From Mayamaea pseudoterrestris (Eukaryota > Bacillariophyta > Bacillariophyceae > Sellaphorales > Sellaphoraceae): 64,000 nucleotides of DNA. Both the position numbers and the translations under genes were made by a program. The notes under the pieces were generated by a model that saw only the letters and a program-made list of their open reading frames with translations, ran no database searches and was not told the origin of the DNA. This document shows, piece by piece, positions 1-8,646 of this stretch. The stretch's first letter is position 1; each line of letters opens with the position of its first letter. Location: assembly GCA_027923505.1 (NCBI GenBank), contig BROI01000023.1:310001-374000 (forward strand), written 5' to 3'.

Positions 1-433
1 TGTGAGCCGATCGAGCAAGCTGCCGCCGTTTTGTGATTGAAAATGCGCGTCTGGGACAGGTCGGAAACCGGTCCGTTTCTTTTGTCGGTCGTGTTCGTCG
101 TCCGTTTCTCGAGAGGTGCGGTCGAGTGCGTGGGACTCAACCACTCCCAACTTATCATCTTGATCCAATAGATGATACAGTGATTGATTGTCGTGTTCAT
201 ATATGTCTTTGATGCAGAGATACTCATCTTGTTGGCAAGAAAAAGCTGATTAAAATAATGATCGCAGCGATCTTCTCCATGGTCGACGCTTGCATTACCG
301 ACAAACTTTCAGTACCGCTACGATGACGTTGCGACATTTCCCGTTGCTTTCATCTCGTCCGCGCGGCCATGATGGGTGGCACTCCGCATCCTCTCAGCCA
401 ATTCCTACTATCATAAGTCAAACAACAATAAGT

Positions 434-1255
434 ATGATGTATCTGCTATCCCTTCTATTGCTGTTGGCGACTACTATTCAGCATGTCTCTGCCGCAGCTT
501 ACAATAGCTACCAGTATGACCTCACAGTTCCGCAATTCACGCCGGATGGTCGCTTGCTGCAAGTCGAGTATGCAAGCGCCGCAGCCGATCATTCGTCTCC
601 ACTAGTCATTGCTCGCTTGAATGATGACATGATTGTATTAATGAGCTCAAAATCCGATAACAAGGTTCAGGAGCGTCTCATCATTCTTCCAGAATCGGAC
701 ACAGTCGTTGCCATTTCTGGAATCCTTGCCGACAGCTTGGCGCTCCTACAAACGGCGCAAAAGGAATCGTTGAATCATCGGCGCATGCATGGAAACTCAT
801 TGACGGCGACGCAAATAGCCAATGTCGTTTCCAGCGCCTGTCAGAGTCATGCGTTTGGAGGCGGCTTGCGATGCTACGGATCAACCTTGGTGGTTTGTGG
901 CTGTCAAAGCGACTCTCTTGTCATACTTCAATCAGATCCTTCCGGAGCGCTGCAAGACTTGACGCGACTAAATAAACAGACGACTGTGATTGGAGGGGCA
1001 GCTTATCGAGGAGGATTGGGCATCGTCGTTCAACGAACGTTGGATACGGCAGCCGAACTTGGCGGCTACAAGGATGCAACACCTTTTCAACGCATTGCCA
1101 AGATTATATCCATACTCCAGCAAGAGCATGTCAAGTCATCGAAAAATGCCGAGACGGATGACTTGGTGTTTGAGGTGGCTCTAGTCTCTCGTACAAGAGG
1201 CGCCTACAAGTTGTCGACGGACCAAGTCGAAAAGCTACAATCGTCGTTGTTATGA
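434..1255 (+). CDS. Proteasome alpha-subunit-like protein with N-terminal signal peptide
   Basis: The 273-residue product carries the alpha-type N-terminal signature of 20S proteasome subunits (YDLTVPQFTPDGRLLQVEY) followed by a divergent Ntn-hydrolase-fold domain containing an ILQSDPSG stretch like that of alpha subunits. Alpha subunits form the outer non-catalytic rings. Unusually, the ATG at 434 is followed at once by a hydrophobic segment (YLLSLLLLLATTIQHVSA, about residues 3-20) that looks like a cleavable signal peptide directly before the mature alpha domain. An in-frame ATG at 323 would add 37 residues and bury this segment, so 434 is preferred. The residue after the predicted cleavage site is Ala rather than Phe, which in heterokont algae suggests the ER or the periplastid compartment rather than the stroma (inference). 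No intron. Domain call firm; location and subunit class uncertain. Confidence 0.8.
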   Translation: MMYLLSLLLLLATTIQHVSAAAYNSYQYDLTVPQFTPDGRLLQVEYASAAADHSSPLVIARLNDDMIVLMSSKSDNKVQERLIILPESDTVVAISGILADSLALLQTAQKESLNHRRMHGNSLTATQIANVVSSACQSHAFGGGLRCYGSTLVVCGCQSDSLVILQSDPSGALQDLTRLNKQTTVIGGAAYRGGLGIVVQRTLDTAAELGGYKDATPFQRIAKIISILQQEHVKSSKNAETDDLVFEVALVSRTRGAYKLSTDQVEKLQSSLL

Positions 1256-1690
1256 ATGATGAACTTAAATGTTGATGGACGTTGCTTCATATGATTCGGT
1301 TAGGTTTCTGCACTGCTTGGAGGCTTCATTCTCTGCGCCATTTGTCCATTCTCCACAATCCGACATCCAAAGAGCGACGATGACACGGCAACTGACCATG
1401 AAAGTCGTGCTACCGGTAGAGGTTTCTCCGCGGAAGATGTTTCACTAACAATGGAAGATGGTGGGACTCAAGATGCATAACATATACTGTATAAAGTAGC
1501 AAGCATGTACACGTTAATCTGTAGAAGGTTACTGGTGATCATTGTCGTCTGCGTTGGGCCGTCGCATCGCCGTCGCAACAACGACGAGCATTGGGTTTTC
1601 AAACGGGTCATTAGTGGTCAATTCAGCCAATCAGAGTAATGAATTTGGTTGGGCCCATTTTCACAGAAAGTGGCGTACTCTTTGTACCAC
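1256..1690. other. Intergenic, no gene seen
   Basis: Contains a TACCGGTA octamer at 1411-1418 and leads into the hairpin repeat cluster at 1691. No convincing coding sequence or RNA gene. Confidence 0.5.
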
Positions 1691-1781
1691 AGTGCCAATA
1701 ACTTTGAAAATCAAAGTTTTTGGCACTACTGTTTGGTCGATAGTGCCAATAACTGTGAAATAACTCCAAGTTATTGGCAGT
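1691..1781. repeat. Hairpin repeat cluster 1
   Basis: Two adjacent palindromes. The first (1691-1727) has a 17-nt left arm AGTGCCAATAACTTTGA, a 3-nt AAA loop and a right arm that is its reverse complement with one mismatch. The second (1742-1781) is a looser copy with arms beginning AGTGCCAATAACT. CCACAGT flanks the cluster on both sides (1688-1694, 1792-1798). It lies about 140-230 bp upstream of the carrier gene's ATG. Related copies lie near 12.6 and 51.9 kb. Confidence 0.85.
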
Positions 1782-1919
1782 ACTCATTAAGCCACAGTAA
1801 AACGTGAACCGGAACGACACTTTGTGCGTCAGTCGGCAGCGGTCGATCCATCCATCGTTTTCGTCGCGTGCGTTTCTGGATCACCACCATGAGTATAAAG
1901 AACACAAAGATTGGATGCA

Positions 1920-4900
1920 ATGGTCGGATTCAAGCGAGCGAGGACGTTAATAGGCCTGTTTCTGGCAGGATGGACGGTAAACGCGGCGAAAGGCTTTTGT
2001 TCTTGCTCAATACATCGAGCGCGAGCTCCAACCGGTCTGAGCGCCATTTCGGATGAAAGCTTGTCGTTTTCGCGTCGTAACGCAGCGTTAATCGCCTCTT
2101 CAACGACATGTTCTCGTCGACAAGCTCTAGCAGGAGTAGCAATAACATCAGCTGCGACTGCCGCTTTCTTTGGATCCGAGTCAGCTTCCGCCGGCACTCC
2201 GAAACTTGATTCATCGGGCAACCTCTTTGCTCCCAAGTCGGAAATGCTTCGCGGAGGATCGGAAAGTACACGCGGAATCCCAATCAAGCGGGAGAAGCGG
2301 CTACAAGCTGGCGAGACTCTTCAAACTGTCTACAACACACGCTTCATTGCCTATCTTTCGCGCTTCCTCCTCAACTTTGATCCATCGGCTCGCGCCTGGT
2401 GGGTCAAGCAAGGATTCGGCGATGGATGGGATGAGTTGTCGTTGCAAGAGACTGATCAAGCGGAACGGGTTTTCTCAGAGTTTGCCGAAAGTGTGGAGAT
2501 TGGATTGGCAAACTACTTTGTCGGTCCATACGGCTCCTACGGTTCCGTATCTGCTGCAGTCGCTGGTGTGTCGGCCGCGGCTGCCATTCCATCCAAACGA
2601 CCAGCGAAACAAAAAGGAATCGTCGATAGCTTGCTTCGGAAAGGAGCGACAATGAAGAAAAGCACAACTGCTCCAACAGACGGGTGGGAACTATCCAAGC
2701 AGGGCGTGCTTAACCTATACGCATTGCTCAAGGCACGTTACACAACTGTCACAGCAAAGAAGCAGCTGGCTGTCTTGTTTTCGTTCATTACTCCTCCACT
2801 GCAACCCACTATTGAGATTGCGGCGCTACTTGGAGAAGCAGACAACGCGACAATCAGCAAGATCGACGTGGTTCGTCCAGTGGTTGCCAATGAAGCGGAG
2901 TCGAGGACGAGTAGTCGACGCGGCGGTGGATATTCATTGGAAGACATTCCGCTGCTAACAATTAATTGCCCTCCAGCACTGGGTGACGACTATGCATGCG
3001 CGGAACTAATACCTATTATGAAAGTGACGTCTCGTGTTTTGAAAATAAAGGTGGTTGATGGCGGTGCTGGATACGATTCGCCTCCGTTTGTGAGTGTATC
3101 GCAAAGTGGCATCTCACGCCTTTGCCAAGCGACGGCGCTTTTGGACCGGAATGGATCCATTGAGAGCATTCTAGTACTGGATCCAGGATATGGATATGGT
3201 GGTCGTAACAATGTTCCGCCTATTGTTACCATTGAAGCGCCGCGTGGTAAGCGAGTTGGTCGACGAGCCAAGGCAGTTGCAGAACTGGAGTTTGGAATTG
3301 CCGGTGCCAAACTGTATCGTGGCGGAAATGGATACGTTCAAACAGAGCCGCCAAAGATTCAAGTGACACCGCCAGTGACTGACCCAGATTGGTTTATAGC
3401 CGTGCAAGAGCAACCAGAAATGAGGATGGTTCCATTCGAGCAGACGGAGTTTCTACGTGTCAAGGTGTCGGAAATGCGATCGGCCGACGGCAATACCGTG
3501 TTCTCCATTGCAGGGAACCCCGACCGAAGGCCAGTGGATGATAATTTATTGGAAAGACTTACGAGAGATCCGTTGGAGATGCTACCTTCCTCCGTGCGTC
3601 CGCAGCGGATACGGAATACACTTACCGAAGCGGAGTTTTATTCGATCCCTGCATTAGAGAAAGTACCACAGTTTGTCGCCGTCATGGAAGAAAGATATAG
3701 AGCGTATGATCCAGTGTTCGGGGGTGTTGGTGTTGGCCCTGTACAAATCGGGGCGACGCAGCTGAGTGCCAGCGAGTATGCTCGTTTAGCCTTGAGCGGA
3801 GCCGTATGCACTGTAATTGTCAGGACCGTTTTAAATCCTCTCGAGTTGATCAAAACCAAGCAGCAGCTTGTGAACGACGATGAACTCTTTGAGCATGCGC
3901 GTGCACGAAAGGCCAAGTCAACTGACAATACCGGAATAGAAGCAAGAACAATTGATGCTGCTGCACCCACTGACGCATTGAGCGATAGATCCTCAGGTAA
4001 CGATGGCTTAGGCAGCATTAGACAGCAAACAATGGTTGCTGTGCGAGAAGAAACACAGACGGCAACGGTTGTCAAGCAACCAGAAACAAAAATTGGAACG
4101 ATTGATCTCGTAATGAGTTTGATTGAGCTGCGTGGCCCGCTTGCTTTGTTTCAGAGTGCCGATATTACCTTCCTTGCATCGATTGCGTTTGGGTCGTTTG
4201 GTTTCGGCGCGACAGAGCTATTCCGTCGGTCGTTCACCGCCTTCTTTTTCACAGAAGGTGACTCTGGTGGTGGATCCGAATTAATTCTGCTTCTCGCTGC
4301 TGGCATTGCTACTGTCGTCACTGCTGCGGTTGCGTCTCCATTCGAGTTGCTTCGCGTTCGCAGTATGGGACAACTGGAGCCGCAAAAATGGACTCGAGTT
4401 TTGAAAGAATTTATAGAAAAGGGTTCTGATGAAGATGGTACAAGCGGCGATGCAGATCTTGACTTTACGAAACTGAAACCGCGCGATTTGCTGCCGTTGT
4501 GGGCTGGATTTAATCCGACATTGTCGCGCGAGCTTCCATTCGCTATTGCCAAGTTCTTGACGTTTGATGTTCTTGCCTCTACCATTATCAACTTTTTGAA
4601 CTCGCAGCTAGGTCAAGGTGCAATTCCTGTGCAGGTTGGTGTTGGCCCCATTGGTTTGGGTATTTCAGCATTGTCTGGTGCAGTGGCTGGTGTAGCGGGA
4701 GCTATTGTTTCCCACCCTGCCGATTTGATTTTAACAAAGACGTCAAGCGGCGGCAAGCCTAAGCAGAAAGCAGTGAATGGCGAAAGCATTGACGCTGCCC
4801 GCGATTCCAAAGATTGGAAAGGTGTCGTCAAGGAACTAGTAGGTCGGGATGGAGGAGTAGCAAATCTATTCATTGGCCTTGGAGCTCGATCAACATTCTT

Positions 4901-5036
4901 TTTCCTGGTTATTGGGTTGCAATTTTTTCTGTATGACTACGTGAAAAATTTGTTTCAGGTTGGAAGCGAAGATTTAAATCTGGTTCTCGACGTTTTCTTT
5001 GCCGTGCGTGCCGGATTGGTGACTCCTACCAACTAA
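1920..5036 (+). CDS. Plastid-targeted mitochondrial-carrier-family (SLC25-like) protein
   Basis: The product is 1038 residues, about three times a normal carrier. It starts with a signal-peptide-like segment ending near VNAAKGFC (ASAFAP-like), then a second transit-like segment with a twin-arginine start (SRRQALAGVAI) ending in ASAG, as in thylakoid-targeted proteins. A conserved-looking region follows (about 120-300), then three glycine-rich repeats of the GxGYxxPP type around residues 385-500 (GGAGYDSPPFVSV, GYGYGGRNNVPPIVTI, GGNGYVQTEPPKIQV). The last 400 residues hold three carrier repeats with P-x-[DE]-x-x-[KR]-type signatures: PLELIK, PFELLR and PADLILTK. An acidic loop separates repeats one and two. 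Substrate unknown. ATG 1920 is the first in frame. Plastid location is inferred from the leader. Confidence 0.8.
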   Translation: MVGFKRARTLIGLFLAGWTVNAAKGFCSCSIHRARAPTGLSAISDESLSFSRRNAALIASSTTCSRRQALAGVAITSAATAAFFGSESASAGTPKLDSSGNLFAPKSEMLRGGSESTRGIPIKREKRLQAGETLQTVYNTRFIAYLSRFLLNFDPSARAWWVKQGFGDGWDELSLQETDQAERVFSEFAESVEIGLANYFVGPYGSYGSVSAAVAGVSAAAAIPSKRPAKQKGIVDSLLRKGATMKKSTTAPTDGWELSKQGVLNLYALLKARYTTVTAKKQLAVLFSFITPPLQPTIEIAALLGEADNATISKIDVVRPVVANEAESRTSSRRGGGYSLEDIPLLTINCPPALGDDYACAELIPIMKVTSRVLKIKVVDGGAGYDSPPFVSVSQSGISRLCQATALLDRNGSIESILVLDPGYGYGGRNNVPPIVTIEAPRGKRVGRRAKAVAELEFGIAGAKLYRGGNGYVQTEPPKIQVTPPVTDPDWFIAVQEQPEMRMVPFEQTEFLRVKVSEMRSADGNTVFSIAGNPDRRPVDDNLLERLTRDPLEMLPSSVRPQRIRNTLTEAEFYSIPALEKVPQFVAVMEERYRAYDPVFGGVGVGPVQIGATQLSASEYARLALSGAVCTVIVRTVLNPLELIKTKQQLVNDDELFEHARARKAKSTDNTGIEARTIDAAAPTDALSDRSSGNDGLGSIRQQTMVAVREETQTATVVKQPETKIGTIDLVMSLIELRGPLALFQSADITFLASIAFGSFGFGATELFRRSFTAFFFTEGDSGGGSELILLLAAGIATVVTAAVASPFELLRVRSMGQLEPQKWTRVLKEFIEKGSDEDGTSGDADLDFTKLKPRDLLPLWAGFNPTLSRELPFAIAKFLTFDVLASTIINFLNSQLGQGAIPVQVGVGPIGLGISALSGAVAGVAGAIVSHPADLILTKTSSGGKPKQKAVNGESIDAARDSKDWKGVVKELVGRDGGVANLFIGLGARSTFFFLVIGLQFFLYDYVKNLFQVGSEDLNLVLDVFFAVRAGLVTPTN

Positions 5037-5241
5037 TTTAACTTGCACAAAAGACAACGCACTCTGCGTTGTAAACATAGTGACAATAAAACACAATCAT
5101 TATGTACAAAACGGTAGTCTATGAAGCCTTTTTGCTATACTGGCAATTTACATTACTTTACTTTAAAATGTAGCCTTCATAGCAGCAAAAAAACTTGTCT
5201 TAATCGCATTCTGCGTCTCCCATTCACTTGCGACAAAGCGT

Positions 5242-6849
5242 TTACAAGTCTCGAGGCCCCATGCTCTCCTCTTCGTCGTCATCCGTTTCCAAGTCTTTTG
5301 CCATGGAGTCCATGTCCAACCCATAGGATCCTGCGTACGGCAGCTCACCGTGTCCAACTGCAGTTGACGCGTACCCATCCAAACTGTATCCGTAACTCTC
5401 CATGGAGCTGACACTGGCAGCGTCATTAAATTGGTTCAAGCTATTATTGCGACGGACCGGAAGGCTGCCCGTGTTGGTGCTCGTATTATTGTTTGTGGCT
5501 GGACTACTCGCCGATGCAAAGGCTGCATTACCACTTCCACTTCGATAGTATTGTGACAATGATGTAGAAACGTCAATATTATCAGCGCTCGTAGTGTTTG
5601 CTTCTGGGTGATTGTATGGAATGCGCCGGCCGTACCCACCAATTTCGGAAATGGGAGGGTCCGCCAAGCCGATAACATTCTTGCTGTTGTTACTCGTCGC
5701 GGCGGCGCTCGTCTTTTTCGCTGCTTGCTCCGCCGACAAGTTTGATTCAGCAGAAGTGCTTGGATCGCGTCGCCCCTTGCGTCGCCCACTACCTACTCCT
5801 CCACCCGCCAAGTAAGTTTCGCGGTGTCGCCGATCATATCGCCAAGCCCAAAGGACTGCCAGTAGCAGAAACAAGAATGCAATGACTGCAACACCAACAG
5901 CAATGTAAATAATCATGGTCAATTGTCCATTGTCGTCCGTCGATGACGTATCACTAGAGCCTCCATTGCCAGTGGCATCATTTCCAGCAACCGTATAGGC
6001 TGAAACGTCAACGACAGCCTTGCCCAAACCAACGACTGCACTCTGCTGAAGCAGCATTAGCAATCCCGACTGGTTGCGCATGGTTCCTTGCTGCACGTAC
6101 ATAATGACATCATCTGGTACTGCCATTTGCGTGGCGTTCTTGCTGAAAAAGGCCGCGCCCTTGAGTTCGACTGTCAGCAACGATGAACCAGTGCTAGTTG
6201 TTGCGTTACTTGATGGCGATTCCGTTTGCTCCACTGGGACAGCGTCATCGTCTCCTGTTACATTTTGTTTTTGCAATAGTCGCGGCGCTGCTTGCAGCTG
6301 ACGCTGTTGATTCAGTCGGCCTTGGCGAAGCTGTAGTCGCGTAACGATTGCTGCGTTGTCCTTTTGTTGCGGCTGCTTTTGCAGCAATCGCTGCCCATTG
6401 CTTCCGTCGCTGCTACTGCTACTGGACGGCGGATTGCGCTGAATCAAAATGACGGCATCAAACTGCGCGTAATTGATTGCTGCTGAAGTGGCTGCTTCTG
6501 GTTCCTTGCTCGTTTCGTCTCGATTGTTGTTCGCATCGCCTTTCGTTTTCTCCACTTGCTGATATCCCAATGCTTCCAGCTGCGACCGAAACGAGTCATT
6601 CATCCATTCACTGACAACATCTGAAACGTCATACGAGAGAGACTGCAAGTCGCCTTGAGCGTCCGCCACCCGAGCGACTTGAACGTCAAAATCCATGAGA
6701 TTCACAAGGTCGATATAGTCGGGGTTGCCTGCAGCGGCGGCAGCACCATTGGGAGCACTAGTCGACGACGAGTCTTGCTGCAGCTTGCGACTGCGACGAC
6801 GATTGCCGATTGGCGTCATGTATGACTGGCGGCGAAAGTAGTTGAGCAT
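5242..6849 (-). CDS. Single-pass membrane protein, unknown function
   Basis: The 535-residue product has no family I recognise. It is rich in Ser, Asn, Gln and Ala. One strong transmembrane segment (about 310-335, IIYIAVGVAVIAFLFLLLAV) is followed by WAWRYDRRHR, so the C-terminal 200 residues, low-complexity and Ser/Asn rich with an acidic end, are probably cytosolic. The N-terminal region has a folded-looking stretch (VNLMDFDVQVARVADAQGD). The RRRSRKLQQ near the start resembles the region just after a signal peptide in secreted diatom proteins, but no signal peptide is visible downstream of ATG 6849; an upstream exon may have been missed. It converges on the carrier gene, 205 bp apart. Confidence 0.6.
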   Translation of the reverse strand: MLNYFRRQSYMTPIGNRRRSRKLQQDSSSTSAPNGAAAAAGNPDYIDLVNLMDFDVQVARVADAQGDLQSLSYDVSDVVSEWMNDSFRSQLEALGYQQVEKTKGDANNNRDETSKEPEAATSAAINYAQFDAVILIQRNPPSSSSSSDGSNGQRLLQKQPQQKDNAAIVTRLQLRQGRLNQQRQLQAAPRLLQKQNVTGDDDAVPVEQTESPSSNATTSTGSSLLTVELKGAAFFSKNATQMAVPDDVIMYVQQGTMRNQSGLLMLLQQSAVVGLGKAVVDVSAYTVAGNDATGNGGSSDTSSTDDNGQLTMIIYIAVGVAVIAFLFLLLAVLWAWRYDRRHRETYLAGGGVGSGRRKGRRDPSTSAESNLSAEQAAKKTSAAATSNNSKNVIGLADPPISEIGGYGRRIPYNHPEANTTSADNIDVSTSLSQYYRSGSGNAAFASASSPATNNNTSTNTGSLPVRRNNSLNQFNDAASVSSMESYGYSLDGYASTAVGHGELPYAGSYGLDMDSMAKDLETDDDEEESMGPRDL

Positions 6850-7256
6850 GTTTGAGAAGCGCGTCTGGTTTGATTCGTGGAGTGTGACAATGAGGTGCAG
6901 CGCGGAAGTAGGCGTTCGGCGGATGATGCAGATGAATGGAGTCGAGCAAGGCTGATTCAAATTCAAGAAGTTTTATTGTCTAATGCAATAAATGACTTGC
7001 TAATCAATCGCCTCGTCTGGGGCAGTTACTAGAACCAGCGAAAGACGACGGACGATGAGATGCCTCTTCCTTCACTCGAGGTTTTGGTCAGTGGTGCGCG
7101 CAACAGACACAAAAACGGCAGAAATTTCGGGCGCGGACCAATCAACGGAAAGACTGAGTAACCGTGTGACGTAGTCTGATTCACGCTGCGACATGTCGTC
7201 GAACCGCGCCGTCCCGCGTAACCCTCCACCCATCACAATTGCACCTTTCCACGACC

Positions 7257-8002
7257 ATGAGCAACCGCCGTAGCAACGACCATAGTCAACGAAGTACAAG
7301 TCGCAGTCACAGTCATTATGAAGACGAAGACTACCAAAAGGAGAGCTTTAGACGTGATTCGCGTGTAGAGCCGGAATCACGACGAGGATACAGCCGTCGT
7401 GATGCGTCATCATCTCGATTGGACCACAACAGCAGCGATGAACATTACAGTCAATCTTCCACTCGCCGCAATCACGACAATACCGAGTCTGTTTCAAATG
7501 TAGCTGCTGATTCAGAGAACAGAAAGAAGCTGCAGGCGGAGGAAGAGGAGCGACGTGCTCGAATGAAGCGACTCCGAGAGGAAATTGACGAAGAGGAACA
7601 AGGCGCGGCAGGCGGAGCTTCGTCGAAACGAACTAGAAGACCAAATGACGACAATGACAATGACGAGGACGAGTCGGATGATTATCCGGAGCTTCAAATG
7701 CAAAAACTCTTGGGCTTTTCCGGTTTTGAGTCAACCAAAAACACCAAAGTGGAGGACAATCACACGACGAGTGCAGCGGGTGCGGCGCAAAAGCACAAGG
7801 CCCGCAAGTATCGGCAGTACATGAATCGAAAGGTATGTGCATCGGTAGATTTTGCTTTAAATGCATGTGTTTGGATTGGCTTTCGCAAAGAATTGCATGA
7901 TGCAGATCCGATACTTTTTTGTTTGGCTCCACAAAAGCTTACAGTTTATTGCTTCATGTATCGCAGGGAGGATTCAATCGACCTTTGGATAAGATGGACT
8001 AG
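7257..8002 (+). CDS. SNRNP27: U4/U6.U5 tri-snRNP 27 kDa protein (SNRNP27-like)
   Basis: Two exons, 7257-7832 and 7967-8002, separated by a 134-nt GT-AG intron (GTATGT...GCAG). The 203-residue product has an RS/RD-rich N-terminal half, a coiled Glu/Arg segment, then the diagnostic C-terminal block: QKLLGFSGFESTKNTKVEDN, KARKYRQYMNRK, and across the splice junction GGFNRPLDKMD before the stop. This matches the tri-snRNP 27K family of spliceosomal proteins, whose C-terminus ends in the same RQYMNRKGGFNRPLD block. Reading through the intron would give a longer protein with no family resemblance, so the spliced form is preferred. Acts in the nucleus in pre-mRNA splicing. Confidence 0.92.
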
Positions 8003-8646
8003 AATATTAACTTTGTTTCGTTGTATTATGTGTTTATGGTTTACTCGTCAGCGGTTGGATCGCAGCAAGGCTGAAGGTGGCCCTGGAGCCATGCTTGAAC
8101 CTGCTCTATTTCAGCTGTGCACAGTCTACTGTGGGACCAGCCAGTCATTCTATCATGTAGAACATACTCGTACTCTACAATGGTGCTGGCACCATCCTTG
8201 TGGGATTCGGGTGAATAGATGGCGTACAGTATGCGCGTTTGAAAGTCATGGCTGCAGCTTGCTGGGACTGGTGAGAAGTGCGTTGCAGTCTACTGAGGGA
8301 CCAACTTGGCATTTAGCAAATACATTGGCACCTTTCTTGTGCGATTGGGGTGGATATGTGGCATGGAGTGCAAAGAAACAATTAAGTGTAGACGACGCAA
8401 CCACTATTACTCGCACCGGTAGTAACGTTCCGAATCTGTCCAAGCGAGAACTTGCCGCGAAACGGCCATGGCGCGTCTTGACTTTCGCAATTCGGCAGGT
8501 CCGCGGGAACTAAGGACACTGTCCACCTTTCATTTCCCTGTAGTGCAGTGGAGTATCTGATGATTTAAAGCTCAAAGCAACAATCAGCAATCAGCAACGC
8601 AGCCATTTTTAACCTTTTTCGTCCTCGCTCCGTGGCGCAAACCATC
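8003..8646. repeat. Intergenic with a degraded direct duplication
   Basis: Two segments of this non-coding stretch resemble each other: CAGTCTACTG followed by GGGACCA at 8122 and again, nearly identical, at 8286; and GGCACC...CTTGTG...GGGTG at 8188 and again at 8327. The spacing differs (164 against 139 nt), so this is an old, indel-ridden duplication. No gene is supported. Confidence 0.55.

Noticed and set aside
290-433. Upstream extension of the proteasome-like gene
   Set aside because: The longest frame begins at a TTG, and the in-frame ATG at 323 would bury the signal peptide.
8003-8513. Continuation of the snRNP27K frame past 7832
   Set aside because: The family's C-terminal block is recovered only by splicing at 7833-7966 and stops at 8002. 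The read-through part is odd in composition and overlaps a degraded repeat.
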